NCBI RefSeq assembly: GCF_001427145.1
Contig: NZ_LMGL01000002.1
Span: 701,442-765,441 of the forward strand
Direction of reading: 5' to 3'
Source: Microbacterium sp. Root166
Lineage (GTDB): Bacteria; Actinomycetota; Actinomycetes; Actinomycetales; Microbacteriaceae
DNA: 64,000 nt
Shown piece by piece: positions 43,873-52,960 of the stretch. Position 1 is the first letter of the stretch; each line of letters begins with the position of its first letter. The notes beneath the pieces were generated by a model. That model was not told the origin of the DNA, searched no databases, and worked only from the letters and a program-made list of their open reading frames with translations. Made by a program: the position numbers and the translations under genes.

Positions 43873-44469
43873 TTGACCCCTCGCACCTCGGCCGTCGTGG
43901 CCGTCGCTGCCCTGCTGATCTTCGCTCTCGCCGGATGCGCACCCGAGCCTGTTCCCTCGCCGGATCCGAGCGCTACTCGGACTGCGTCCCCTACCCCCAC
44001 GCTGACCCCGAGTCCGACTCCGACTCCGACCGCCACCCCGATCGCAGCGACATGCGAGAACACCTCCACGGCGGAGTGGCATGCCGCGGCGGCGCGGATG
44101 GATTGGGTGTCCTGGAGCCGGCCTGACGGATCCGGTTGGCCGTTCGCGGAATTTCCGGGTGGTGCGCCCGTCGGAAGCTTCACCTGCACGTGGGGTGCGG
44201 ACCCGGACTTGGGTACGGACAGCGTAGCGACGCTCGCGTGGGCTCCGATCGAACCGGATGCCGCTGCCTCCGCCCAGAGCTACCTCGAATCGCTGGGCTT
44301 CGTTCGCATCGAGACCCCGGAAGGGGTTTATCTCGCGCAGAAGGGCGACGACGGCTGGGCCGATGCCGAAGGTTACGGAGTGACGTACCTCTTCACTGAC
44401 ACGGATGTCCGCTGGGCCGCCTACAAGGACGAGGTCGGCTACGTGAAAGCACCCGACGAGGCGGGCTGA
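43873..44469 (+). CDS. Secreted lipoprotein, paralogue of the one at 17097
   Basis: 198 residues. TTG start with AGGAG 6 nt upstream; signal peptide with lipobox ALAGC; a Pro/Thr/Ser linker; then a domain with two Cys. ETPEGVYL, WAPIEPDAAASAQSYL and EGYGVTYLF match the lipoprotein at 17097-17672. Function unknown. It lies just beyond ssrA and 20 bp before the SIMPL gene. Confidence 0.85.
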   Translation: MTPRTSAVVAVAALLIFALAGCAPEPVPSPDPSATRTASPTPTLTPSPTPTPTATPIAATCENTSTAEWHAAAARMDWVSWSRPDGSGWPFAEFPGGAPVGSFTCTWGADPDLGTDSVATLAWAPIEPDAAASAQSYLESLGFVRIETPEGVYLAQKGDDGWADAEGYGVTYLFTDTDVRWAAYKDEVGYVKAPDEAG

Positions 44470-44489
44470 TCGGCGCGTAGAGTCGGCCC

Positions 44490-45164
44490 ATGAGCGAAGT
44501 CGTCATCACGGTCCGGGGCGAGCACGAAGCACGTCTGGCGCCCGAGCGCGCCGTGGCCCACCTCACCATCCGCGCCGAGAGTTCCGAGCGCGGCGACGCC
44601 GTCGAGCGCATGGCCGCCTCCAGCGCCGTCGTGCGCGACGACCTGGAGTCGCGCAAGAGCGCGGGGACCATCGCCGAGTGGACGAGCCAGCGGGTATCGG
44701 TGTGGTCGGACCGCCCGTACAACCACGAAGGCCGTCGCCTGGCCCCGGTGCACTATGCCACGGTGGACTTCTCGGCCACCTTCACGGACTTCCCGGTCCT
44801 GTCGGCCTGGGCCGCAGAGGTCGCCGAGCGGGAAGGCGTACAGCTGGGCTGGATCGACTGGCAGCTCACACCCCAGACCCGGACGGCGACGGAGCGGGAT
44901 GTCGCGGCCGGCGCCGTCGGGGTCGCTGTGACCCGCGCGAACGCCTATGCCTCGGCCATCGGGCTGTCCACCGTGACCCCGGTCGAGATCGCGGACCTCG
45001 GGCTGCTCACGCGCAACGACTCCCCCACGCCTGAGCATGCGCCTCGCATGCTGATGGCGAAAGCATCCTTCGCCGGCGATACCGGCGGCGGACCCTCCGT
45101 GCAGCTCCAGCCCGAGGAGATCGTGATCACGGCCGCGGTGGAAGCACGGTTCCGCGCGAGCTGA
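44490..45164 (+). CDS. SIMPL-domain protein (DUF541)
   Basis: 224 residues, with the family N terminus EVVITVRGEHEARLAPERAVAHLTIRAES and the repeated beta-alpha pattern of SIMPL (26-kDa periplasmic-type) proteins; no signal peptide is visible, so it is probably cytoplasmic here. TAGAGT (44478-44483) is 6 nt before the ATG, so it has its own leaderless promoter. The precise role of this family is not settled. Confidence 0.85.
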   Translation: MSEVVITVRGEHEARLAPERAVAHLTIRAESSERGDAVERMAASSAVVRDDLESRKSAGTIAEWTSQRVSVWSDRPYNHEGRRLAPVHYATVDFSATFTDFPVLSAWAAEVAEREGVQLGWIDWQLTPQTRTATERDVAAGAVGVAVTRANAYASAIGLSTVTPVEIADLGLLTRNDSPTPEHAPRMLMAKASFAGDTGGGPSVQLQPEEIVITAAVEARFRAS

Positions 45165-45188
45165 CGCCGGGTCGCGGCATCCGCTCGG

Positions 45189-45665
45189 CTACTCCCCCAG
45201 GCGGTTGCGGCCGCGCATCGCGCGCTCGGCCTCGCGCTTGTCTTCGCGCTCGCGGATCGTCTGGCGCTTCTCGTACTCGCGCTTGCCCTTGGCGACGGCG
45301 ATCTCGACCTTGGCGCGACCGTCGTTGAAGTAGAGCTTGAGCGGCACCAGCGTGTATCCGCCCGCCGACACCGCGTGCGAGAGCTTCACGATCTCGTCCT
45401 TGTGCAGCAGGAGCTTGCGGATGCGCTTGGACGCGTGATTGGTCCAGTGCCCCTGCGAGTACTCGGGGATGTGGACGGCGTCGAGGAACGCCTCACCGCC
45501 GGAGATGTAGGCGTAGCCGTCAGAGATGTTCGCGCGTCCCTGCCGCAGCGACTTCACCTCGGTGCCGGTGAGCACCAGGCCCGCCTCGTAGGTCTTCTCG
45601 ATCGTGTACTCATGGCGCGCGCGACGGTTGGTCGCGACGACCTTCTCACCGCGTTCGCGAGGCAT
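45189..45665 (-). CDS. smpB: SsrA-binding protein SmpB
   Basis: 158 residues. [29 protein letters not shown] is the conserved N-terminal OB-fold segment, and the basic C-terminal tail ([27 protein letters not shown]) enters the mRNA channel. It brings tmRNA to stalled ribosomes. ATG at 45665 has AAGGAG 5 nt upstream; a GTG two codons earlier overlaps that site and is less likely. It lies downstream of ftsEX. Confidence 0.96.
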   Translation of the reverse strand: MPRERGEKVVATNRRARHEYTIEKTYEAGLVLTGTEVKSLRQGRANISDGYAYISGGEAFLDAVHIPEYSQGHWTNHASKRIRKLLLHKDEIVKLSHAVSAGGYTLVPLKLYFNDGRAKVEIAVAKGKREYEKRQTIREREDKREAERAMRGRNRLGE

Positions 45666-45758
45666 GACCACTCCTTGTTCGATCGCCGCGCGAGCGCACG
45701 GCAGCCCGTCAGTCTATCCGAGCCCGCACGAGTCGCGCGAACGACCCAGCCTGCCGGG

Positions 45759-46673
45759 TCAGGCGCGCAGCCACCGCCGGATCGCGAAGCTCGCGGACAG
45801 GCCCGCGAGGAGCACGCCGATCAGCACGAGGATCGGCACCACGAGCCACGCATCGCCCATGTCGACCCACGTCGTCACGAACTCGACCCGGCCTCGCAGG
45901 TACTGGTCCACGCCGAAGTGCACGCCGGCGAGGACTGCCGCGCTGGCCAGGATCGAGCCGAGCAGCGCGGCGAACACGCCCTCCAGGATGAACGGTGTCT
46001 GGATGAAGCGATTGGATGCCCCGACCAGGCGCATGATGCTGAGCTCGCGCCTTCGCGCATAGGCGGACAGCCGGATCGTGGTCGCGATGAGCAGCACCGC
46101 TGCGATGAGCATGAGGGCGGCGATGCCGACGGCGATGTAGGTCGCGACGGTGAGCGCCGAGAACAGCGGCTCGAGGTACTGCAGCTGGTCCTTGACCTCC
46201 TCGACGCCCTCCGTGCCCGAGAAGGCCTCGAAGATCACGTCCGACTGCCCCTGGTCGACCAGGTTGATCCAGAAGGTCTCGTTGAGCTGATCGGGCGTGA
46301 TGACGCTCGCGTAGTCGTCGCCGAACAGCTCGAGCGCGTTCTCGTACGCCTCGTTCCGGTCCTCGAACCGCACGTCGCGGATGAGGGGCGACAGCGCCGG
46401 ACCCTCGAGCTTCTCCTGCACGGCGGCCAGCTGCTCCTCGGTCGCGACACCGCCGGTGCAGGTCGGCGCGAGCGAGATGCCGGTGCACATGTAGATCGCG
46501 ACCTGGGCCCTGTCGACCCAGAAGTCCTTCATCGTGCCGATCTGCATCTGCATGAGGATCGCGGCGCCGACGAAGGTCAGCGAGACGAACGTCACCAGCA
46601 CGACGGAGATGACCATCGAGGCGTTGCGGCGCAGTCCGGTGAACGCCTCGGAGAGGATGAGTCCGGCCCTCAT
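45759..46673 (-). CDS. ftsX: Cell-division protein FtsX
   Basis: 304 residues, four membrane helices (about 20-45, 178-200, 225-250, 272-295) with a large exterior loop (50-170) that contains two Cys (CTGISLAPTCTGG). It transmits FtsE ATP hydrolysis across the membrane to cell-wall hydrolases at division. It overlaps ftsE by 4 bp. Confidence 0.94.
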   Translation of the reverse strand: MRAGLILSEAFTGLRRNASMVISVVLVTFVSLTFVGAAILMQMQIGTMKDFWVDRAQVAIYMCTGISLAPTCTGGVATEEQLAAVQEKLEGPALSPLIRDVRFEDRNEAYENALELFGDDYASVITPDQLNETFWINLVDQGQSDVIFEAFSGTEGVEEVKDQLQYLEPLFSALTVATYIAVGIAALMLIAAVLLIATTIRLSAYARRRELSIMRLVGASNRFIQTPFILEGVFAALLGSILASAAVLAGVHFGVDQYLRGRVEFVTTWVDMGDAWLVVPILVLIGVLLAGLSASFAIRRWLRA

Positions 46674-47863
46674 GACGTCGGCCCCACTTCGCGGTCGCCT
46701 TCGCTGTCGTCGAGCCCCAGACGGTCGGCCAGTCCCAGCTCGGCGACGTCGAGCTCGGCGAGGTCGATGAGCGGAATCGGCTGGGTGTGGGATGCCGGGG
46801 GCGTCTTCTTCGCGGATGCCGCGGCCTTCTCAGCCGCCGCGGAGTCCTCGGATGCTGCGGATTCGTCTGGCGGCGCGGCCGTGGCCGGCGCCGTGTCCTG
46901 CGAGCCCGTGGTGTCGGCGGCGCGTGGTGCGGGGGCCGGCGGCTCAGCGGCGGGGGTCGGGGCGGGCTGCGGCTCCGGCTCCGGCTCGGCGCTCGGGGCG
47001 CTCGAGGGTTCCGGGGCGCCAGGTGCGGCATCCGCTCGATCTTCCGCATTGGCGAGTGTGGGGTCGAGGCCCGCCTGGGCTGCGGCGACGGCCTCGCGCT
47101 GCACCTCGAGCACGGCGGTTAGTGCGGCCACAGCGGCTGCGCCGCGCTCCTGCTCGGGCGCGAGGCTCGGCAGGCTCGAGGTGTCTCCGTAGCCGCCGTG
47201 GCGCTCGTCGCGGACCATCTCACCGTGGCGCAGCTCGATCACCCGGCGCTGCATCTGGTCGACGAAGCCCGCCTCGTGCGTGGCCATGACCACGGTCGTC
47301 CCGCCCGCGTTGATGCGCGCGAGCAGCTGCATGATGTCCACCGAGGTGGCGGGATCGAGGTTTCCGGTCGGCTCATCGGCGAGCAGGACCTGAGGACGGT
47401 TCACCAGCGCGCGGGCGATCGCCACGCGCTGCTGCTCACCGCCCGAGAGCTCGTGCGGGAACCGCTTCTCCTTGCCCGCGAGACCCACGAGCGCGAGCAC
47501 CTCGGGGACCGTTTGCTGGATGAAGCCCTTCGACGATCCGATGACCTGGAGCGTGAAGGCGACGTTCTGGAAGACCGTCTTGGTCGGCAGCAGCCGGAAG
47601 TCCTGGAACACCGCGCCGACGTGACGTCGGAAGTACGGGACTTTGCGGTTCGTGAGCGTCCGCAGATCGCGGCCCAGCACGACGACCCGGCCGTCGGTGG
47701 GCGTCTCCTCGCGCAGGATCATGCGGAGGCACGACGACTTTCCCGAGCCGGACGCGCCAACGAGGAACACGAACTCCCCGCGCAGCACCTCGAAGTCGAC
47801 ATTGTTGAGGGCAGGCTTCACCGTGCCCTTGTAGCGTTTCGTGACGTTCTCGAACCGGATCAT
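46670..47863 (-). CDS. ftsE: Cell-division ATP-binding protein FtsE with long C-terminal tail
   Basis: 397 residues; the ATPase ends near 225. Walker [10 protein letters not shown] (36-44), Q-loop, signature [16 protein letters not shown], Walker [14 protein letters not shown]. The remaining ~170 residues are an Ala/Pro/Glu/Ser-rich tail ending in an acidic Leu-rich segment ([22 protein letters not shown]). The FtsE of most bacteria is about 225-230 residues. TAGGCT lies 9 nt before the ATG on the minus strand. Confidence 0.94.
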   Translation of the reverse strand: MIRFENVTKRYKGTVKPALNNVDFEVLRGEFVFLVGASGSGKSSCLRMILREETPTDGRVVVLGRDLRTLTNRKVPYFRRHVGAVFQDFRLLPTKTVFQNVAFTLQVIGSSKGFIQQTVPEVLALVGLAGKEKRFPHELSGGEQQRVAIARALVNRPQVLLADEPTGNLDPATSVDIMQLLARINAGGTTVVMATHEAGFVDQMQRRVIELRHGEMVRDERHGGYGDTSSLPSLAPEQERGAAAVAALTAVLEVQREAVAAAQAGLDPTLANAEDRADAAPGAPEPSSAPSAEPEPEPQPAPTPAAEPPAPAPRAADTTGSQDTAPATAAPPDESAASEDSAAAEKAAASAKKTPPASHTQPIPLIDLAELDVAELGLADRLGLDDSEGDREVGPTS

Positions 47864-47977
47864 GGCCCCACGAGCCTATGCGGCCGACTCCTCACCGTGA
47901 CCGCGACACCCGGGGTCGGCACGCACCGATGTGCGGGCCCGCCTCAGAATGTCGGAGGTATGTTCTAACGTCTGAGT

Positions 47978-49315
47978 ATGACCCCTTCCGACGACGACTC
48001 GTTCGCCGCGGACGAGAGCGCCGTGTGGGATGCCGAGCCCGTCGACGACGCGGGGTGGTACGTCGACGGCGTCGATGCAGCGCCGGTGCCGGACGACGTG
48101 GATCGGGTGACTGAGGTCGCGGACATGATGGCGGTGTTCGCGGCGCAGCGGGTGCTGCGGGTCGAGGCGCTGCGACGCAACGCGCTCGACGACGCGGCCC
48201 GGTACGGCGGCGCGATCGAGTCCGTTGTCGATCGGTCGGTGCGGCTCGAACTGGCGGCAGCGCTGCGGGTCACCGAGCATGCCGCGGCCAGCCTGCTGGG
48301 GTTCGCGGAGGCGCTGGTGCACCGCTACCCGGCCGCGCTGGACTCGCTCGGCCGGGCCGGGATGACCGAGCGGCACGCCGAGATCCTCGTCGATCTGCTC
48401 GACAGCGCCGAGCCCGACGTGCGGAAGCGACTCGTGCCGCGTGCCGTGGAACTGGCCGGAGAGCTTGCCGTCGGGTCGTTCCGGCGGGCACTGCGCCGGC
48501 TGGTCGAACTCGAACAGTCCGCGACCCTGGCGGAGCGGCACGAAGCAGCCCTGCAGGGTCGGCGGGTGGTGGTCGAACCCGCCGGCGACGGCATGGCCTG
48601 GATTCACTCACTGGGTCCCGAGGTCGAGGCGCACGCCATTTACAACCGGCTCACCGCGAAGGCGAAGGCGATCTGCGCCCATCCCGACGAGACCCGCACG
48701 CTCGACCAGGTCCGCGCCGACATCTTCGGCGACCTGCTCATCGACGGCGACACCGCCCACCTGGCTCCCGAAGCCCGCGGCATCCGCGCCACCGTCGCCG
48801 TCACCGTGCCGGTGCTGACCCTCCTCGACGAGTCCCAAGCCGCGGATGCCGCACCGGCGGTGGTCGAGGGCCTCGGACCGATCCCGCTCGCGAAAGCCCG
48901 GGAGTTGGCCGGGGGCGCCGACGGGTGGACCCGTATCCTGACCCACCCCGAGACCGGGGTCGTGCTCTCCGTCGGACGCGACCAATACCGGCCACCACCC
49001 GCACTGCGACGACTGGCCCGATGGCGGGCCGACCGATGTATGGCACCCGGATGCGGGATTCCCGCCGCACGATGCGAGATCGACCACACCATCGCCTGGG
49101 AACACGGCGGCCCCACCGCCCTCGACAACCTCGCACCCCTCTGCAAAGGGCACCACACCATCAAGCACCACGGCGGCTGGCAGGTCGAACAGGTCGACGG
49201 GTCCGGCGGCGCCCTGCACTGGACCTCGCCCTCCGGACGCCACTACACCGTCCACCCCGAACGCCGCGTACCTGTCTTCCGGGCCGCCGCCGAGACCGCC
49301 CCGGCGCCCTTCTGA
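47978..49315 (+). CDS. DUF222/HNH endonuclease family protein (13E12 repeat type)
   Basis: 445 residues: an N-terminal DUF222 helical domain and a C-terminal HNH nuclease (APGCGIPAARCEIDHTIAWEHGGPTALDNLAPLCKGHHTIKHHGGW). Such genes occur in many copies in actinobacteria. TAACGT (47966-47971) ends 6 nt before the ATG. A degenerate SOS-box-like sequence (47952-47967) overlaps that promoter. Function in the cell is not established. Confidence 0.9.
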   Translation: MTPSDDDSFAADESAVWDAEPVDDAGWYVDGVDAAPVPDDVDRVTEVADMMAVFAAQRVLRVEALRRNALDDAARYGGAIESVVDRSVRLELAAALRVTEHAAASLLGFAEALVHRYPAALDSLGRAGMTERHAEILVDLLDSAEPDVRKRLVPRAVELAGELAVGSFRRALRRLVELEQSATLAERHEAALQGRRVVVEPAGDGMAWIHSLGPEVEAHAIYNRLTAKAKAICAHPDETRTLDQVRADIFGDLLIDGDTAHLAPEARGIRATVAVTVPVLTLLDESQAADAAPAVVEGLGPIPLAKARELAGGADGWTRILTHPETGVVLSVGRDQYRPPPALRRLARWRADRCMAPGCGIPAARCEIDHTIAWEHGGPTALDNLAPLCKGHHTIKHHGGWQVEQVDGSGGALHWTSPSGRHYTVHPERRVPVFRAAAETAPAPF

Positions 49316-49362
49316 CGCACGCGGCGATGGACGACGAGGGGCCGAACGATGAGGATGGAGGA

Positions 49363-49710
49363 ATGACTGCGTCCCCCATTCCGGCATCCGATCTCCTCGT
49401 CGGCGCGTCTCGCACGATGCGCTTCGAAGGCGAGCAGTACGACTCCGGCATCTCGTTCTTCTATGTCGACAACGACCCCGGGATGGGTCCGGATCTGCAT
49501 CGGCATCCGTACACCGAGACGTGGCTCGTCATCGAGGGCGAAGCGACCATCCGGATGGGCGAGGACACCGTGGTGGCACACGCGGGCGACACCGCCGTGG
49601 TGGCCGCCGACACGTGGCACGGCTTCAAGAACACCGGAAGCGGGCGGCTGCGCATCATGTGCATCCACGCCTCCCCCGTGATGATCCAGGAATTCCTCGA
49701 GGGGGCCTGA
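49363..49710 (+). CDS. Cupin-domain protein
   Basis: 115 residues with the two cupin motifs: GPDLHRHPYTETWLVIEGE (His/His/Glu metal ligands) and AGDTAVVAADTWHGFKNTG (His ligand). A small metal-binding beta-barrel, role unknown. GGAGGA directly before the ATG at 49363 decides the start; an in-frame ATG at 49327 lacks one. Confidence 0.87.
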   Translation: MTASPIPASDLLVGASRTMRFEGEQYDSGISFFYVDNDPGMGPDLHRHPYTETWLVIEGEATIRMGEDTVVAHAGDTAVVAADTWHGFKNTGSGRLRIMCIHASPVMIQEFLEGA

Positions 49711-49728
49711 GACTCGGACCCGCGGGAC

Positions 49729-50175
49729 TCAGACCCGCATCACGCCGACGGTCTCGCCGAACAGCTCACCGGCCTTCTCGAAGCCCACCGCCAGGTAGAA
49801 GCCCTCGGGGCCGTCGGCAGCGGGTTCCCACAGCACCGTGATCTGCTCGAAGCCGCGGCGGCGCGCCTCTTCGGCGACCTGCTGGACGGCGAAGCGTCCG
49901 ACACCTCGCCCTTTCGCCTCGTCGGCGACATTGAGTCGCCAGATGCCACTGCGGAACTCGGGGATCTCGTTCTCGGCGTCCCAGTTCGCCATCACGAAGC
50001 CGACGACCTCGTCACCGTCGAGGATCACCCGCGGCCACGCCGTCGGCGTGACATACGCCTCGGCGATCGAGTGCAGGACGGGTGCCACGTAGGCCTTCTC
50101 GCCGATCGCCGGCGGCAGCCCGATGACCGCAGGAAGGTTCTCCGTGGACAGCTCAACCAGTCGCAGATCGCTCAT
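49729..50175 (-). CDS. GNAT-family N-acetyltransferase
   Basis: 148 residues. The acetyl-CoA loop is LNVADEAKGRGVGRFAVQQVAEEARRRG, followed by VLWEPAADGPEGFYLAVGFEKAGE, the usual C-terminal GNAT segment. Substrate unknown; spermidine-type acetyltransferases look similar. TAGGGT (50182-50187, minus strand) is 6 nt before the ATG. Confidence 0.87.
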   Translation of the reverse strand: MSDLRLVELSTENLPAVIGLPPAIGEKAYVAPVLHSIAEAYVTPTAWPRVILDGDEVVGFVMANWDAENEIPEFRSGIWRLNVADEAKGRGVGRFAVQQVAEEARRRGFEQITVLWEPAADGPEGFYLAVGFEKAGELFGETVGVMRV

Positions 50176-50217
50176 GCGCCGACCCTAGCGACCGCCATCG
50201 ACAATCCGCGCGGGCGC

Positions 50218-51327
50218 TCAGTCCTCGGTGGGACGCTTGCGCCAGCGGATGCCGGCCGAGATGAAGCCGTCGATGTCGCCGTCGAACACGATCGCCGGGT
50301 TGCCGACCTCGTGCCCGGTACGGAGATCCTTCACGAGCTGCTGGCCATAGAGGAAGTACGAGCGCATCTGGTCGCCCCAGCTCGCGGTGATGACACCGGC
50401 GAGCTCCTTCTTCTTCGCGGCTTCCTTCTCCTTCTGGAGCAGGAGCAGACGCGTCTGCAGCACGCGCATCGCGGCAGCACGGTTCTGGATCTGCGACTTC
50501 TCGTTCTGCATCGAGACGACGAGCCCGGTCGGGAGGTGGGTGAGGCGGACGGCGGAGTCGGTCGTGTTGACCGACTGGCCGCCGGGTCCCGACGACCGGA
50601 AAACGTCGACGCGGATGTCACCCTCGGGGATGTCGACCTCGACGGCCTCCTCCATGACGGGGATGACCTCGACCGCGGCGAAGCTCGTCTGGCGCTTGTC
50701 GGCCGATCCGAACGGGCTGATGCGGGCAAGGCGATGGGTGCCGGCCTCGACCGAGAGGGTGCCGTAGGCGTAGGGGGCGTCGATCTCGAAGGTCGCGGAC
50801 TTGATGCCCGCACCTTCGGCGTAGGAGGTGTCCATCACCTTGACGGAGTACTTGTGCCGCTCGGCCCAGCGCAGGTACATGCGCATCAGCATCTCGGCGA
50901 AGTCGGTGGCGTCGTCGCCGCCCGCGCCCGACCGGATCGTCACGACCGCCGAACGGTCGTCGTACTCCCCGTCGAGGAGCGTCTGCACCTCGAGCTGGCC
51001 GACGATGTCCTCGAGCTCGGCGATCTCGCGACGGGCCTCTTCGGCCGAGTCCTCGTCGTCCATCTCGTTGGCGAGTTCGACGAGCACCTCGAGGTCGTCG
51101 AGGCGGCTCTCGACGTCGGTGACGCGCTTGAGCTCGGACTGACGGTGACTCAGGGCGCTGGTGACCTTCTGCGCCTTGTCAACGTCGTCCCACAGATCGG
51201 GTGCGCCCGCCTCTTCGCTGAGCCGCGCGATCTCGGCGGTGAGCGCGTCGACGTCGACCACGGCCTTGATGTCGGAGAACGTGGAGCGCAAGGCCTGGAT
51301 GTCGGCGGAGGGATCGAAGTCGAGCAT
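50218..51327 (-). CDS. prfB: Peptide chain release factor 2
   Basis: 369 residues. The stop-codon motif SPF is at 204-206 (RF2 type) and the catalytic GGQ at 249-251 in [16 protein letters not shown]. It ends translation at UGA and UAA. The reading frame is continuous from the ATG at 51327, so the programmed frameshift of E. coli prfB is absent. A 19-residue N-terminal extension in the open frame is not needed. It is divergent from the MFS gene, 26 bp away. Confidence 0.96.
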   Translation of the reverse strand: MLDFDPSADIQALRSTFSDIKAVVDVDALTAEIARLSEEAGAPDLWDDVDKAQKVTSALSHRQSELKRVTDVESRLDDLEVLVELANEMDDEDSAEEARREIAELEDIVGQLEVQTLLDGEYDDRSAVVTIRSGAGGDDATDFAEMLMRMYLRWAERHKYSVKVMDTSYAEGAGIKSATFEIDAPYAYGTLSVEAGTHRLARISPFGSADKRQTSFAAVEVIPVMEEAVEVDIPEGDIRVDVFRSSGPGGQSVNTTDSAVRLTHLPTGLVVSMQNEKSQIQNRAAAMRVLQTRLLLLQKEKEAAKKKELAGVITASWGDQMRSYFLYGQQLVKDLRTGHEVGNPAIVFDGDIDGFISAGIRWRKRPTED

Positions 51328-51353
51328 GACTGTCCAGACTAACGTGGATGCCC

Positions 51354-52622
51354 GTGAGTGATCAGCCGCGAGAGGTCCTCGCACGGTTCGGCCCCATGAT
51401 CTACGGGCCGACCGTGCTCTTCGCGGTCGGCGAGGGGGCCGTGATCCCGCTCATCCCCGTGATCGCCGCGCAGCTCGGCGCCGACCTCGCCACGGCCGCG
51501 CTCGTCTCGTCCGCCCTGGTCGTCGGACAGCTGTGCGGCAACATCCCCGCGGGATGGGCCGTCGCCCGCATCGGCGAGCGCTTCACCATGGCGGCCGCAG
51601 GCACACTCTCGCTCGTCGCCGTCGGCGCGATGGCGTTCGCCCCCTCTCTCGCTCTCTTCGCGATCGCGGTGTTCCTCATCGGGTTCTGCGCCGCGGCGTT
51701 CGGGCTCGCCCGGCACTCGTTCATGACGACGCGGGTGCCTCTGGCGTTCCGGGCCCGGGCACTGTCGCTCCTGGGCGGGACCTTCCGCCTCGGCATGTTC
51801 ATCGGACCCTTCGTGGCCGCGGGACTCCTCGCCCTCACCGGGGACGAGCACGCCACCATGTGGTTCTTCGCGGCCTGTCTCATAGCCACCGTGCTGCTCG
51901 TGCTGCTCGGCCCCGATCCCGAAGCGGAGCTCGCCCGCACCGCCGCGACGCGAGCCGACCCACCGCTGACCGAAGACACCGGCGAAGCGGTCACCGGGTC
52001 GATCCCCACCGCCGAACGCATCGGCGTCTTCCGGACGATGTGGCGATTCCGCCGCGTCCTCGCACGCCTCGGGCTGGCTGCGGCATCTCTCTCCGCCGTC
52101 CGTTCCGCACGACAGGTCGTGCTGCCGCTGTGGGGCGTGTCGATCGGACTCGACGCCCAGACCATCGCGATCGTCGTCGGCGTCTCGGGCGCACTCGACT
52201 TCGCGCTGTTCTACGCGAGCGGCCAGGTGATGGACCGCTTCGGGCGCCTGTGGGCGGCACTGCCCGCCATGCTGCTGATGGGCGCCGGATTCCTCGCGCT
52301 GTCGTTCACCCACGAGTCCGGCCAGGCGGCGATGTGGTTCGCGCTGTTCGCGGCGGTGCTGGGCGTGGGCAACGGCCTGTCCAGCGGCATCCTGCTCACG
52401 CTCGGCGCCGATGTCGCGCCCAAGGGCGATCCCGCGCCGTTCCTCGGGTCGTGGCGAACTCTCACCGACGCCGGCGGCGCCGTCGCGCCGCTCCTCGTCT
52501 CAGCGATCGCCGCCGTCTCGACGCTCGCCGTCGCGACGGGTGCGATCGGTCTCGTCAGCCTGCTCGGCGCCGCCGCCTTCGTGCGATGGGTGCCGCGCTT
52601 CGTGCCGAAGCCAGAGCGATGA
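51354..52622 (+). CDS. MFS transporter
   Basis: 422 residues with about twelve helices and a central cytoplasmic loop near 190-220. [11 protein letters not shown] and [23 protein letters not shown] are the loop 2-3 and 4-5 motifs of drug/proton antiporter-like MFS proteins. The substrate is unknown. GTG at 51354 is preferred: TAACGT (51340-51345) is 8 nt upstream, while the ATG at 51348 is only 2 nt from it. It overlaps the next gene by 4 bp. Confidence 0.88.
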   Translation: MSDQPREVLARFGPMIYGPTVLFAVGEGAVIPLIPVIAAQLGADLATAALVSSALVVGQLCGNIPAGWAVARIGERFTMAAAGTLSLVAVGAMAFAPSLALFAIAVFLIGFCAAAFGLARHSFMTTRVPLAFRARALSLLGGTFRLGMFIGPFVAAGLLALTGDEHATMWFFAACLIATVLLVLLGPDPEAELARTAATRADPPLTEDTGEAVTGSIPTAERIGVFRTMWRFRRVLARLGLAAASLSAVRSARQVVLPLWGVSIGLDAQTIAIVVGVSGALDFALFYASGQVMDRFGRLWAALPAMLLMGAGFLALSFTHESGQAAMWFALFAAVLGVGNGLSSGILLTLGADVAPKGDPAPFLGSWRTLTDAGGAVAPLLVSAIAAVSTLAVATGAIGLVSLLGAAAFVRWVPRFVPKPER

Positions 52623-52954
52623 GCGACGGCATCGTGCGGTTCTGCCGCAGCCGCAATGGCGGCCGGAGGTGCACCCGTCATCTCGACCACCCGGGGCTTC
52701 ATCGGCACCGAGCCGTGATGTGGGCGGATGCCGCGGCCGACGCGGCGCGGTGCTCCGGCTCGGGCGGCTCCGGCTCCCCCGCCTTGCCGCTGCCGGACGG
52801 GTATCCGAACGGCCGCGCGCTGTGCCCGTTGTGCCTGCGGTTCGTCGCACTCGACGCCGACGACCGAATCGCGGAGCACGATACCGCGGACCCGGCGGAT
52901 ACGCCCGACGAGGCGCGACGTCGCCGGGAGTGGCTCAACACGAACGGATGGTGA
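52619..52954 (+). CDS. Small Cys-rich hypothetical protein
   Basis: 111 residues, with Cys/His clusters (FCRSRNGGRRCTRHLDH, then LCPLCLRFVALD) that look like a zinc site. It begins inside the stop of the MFS gene (ATGA) and so is probably co-expressed. No family recognised. Confidence 0.65.
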   Translation: MSDGIVRFCRSRNGGRRCTRHLDHPGLHRHRAVMWADAAADAARCSGSGGSGSPALPLPDGYPNGRALCPLCLRFVALDADDRIAEHDTADPADTPDEARRRREWLNTNGW

Positions 52955-52960
52955 CCGCGG

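Noticed and set aside
50218..51327. Programmed frameshift in prfB
   Set aside because: The frame is continuous from the start codon to the end.
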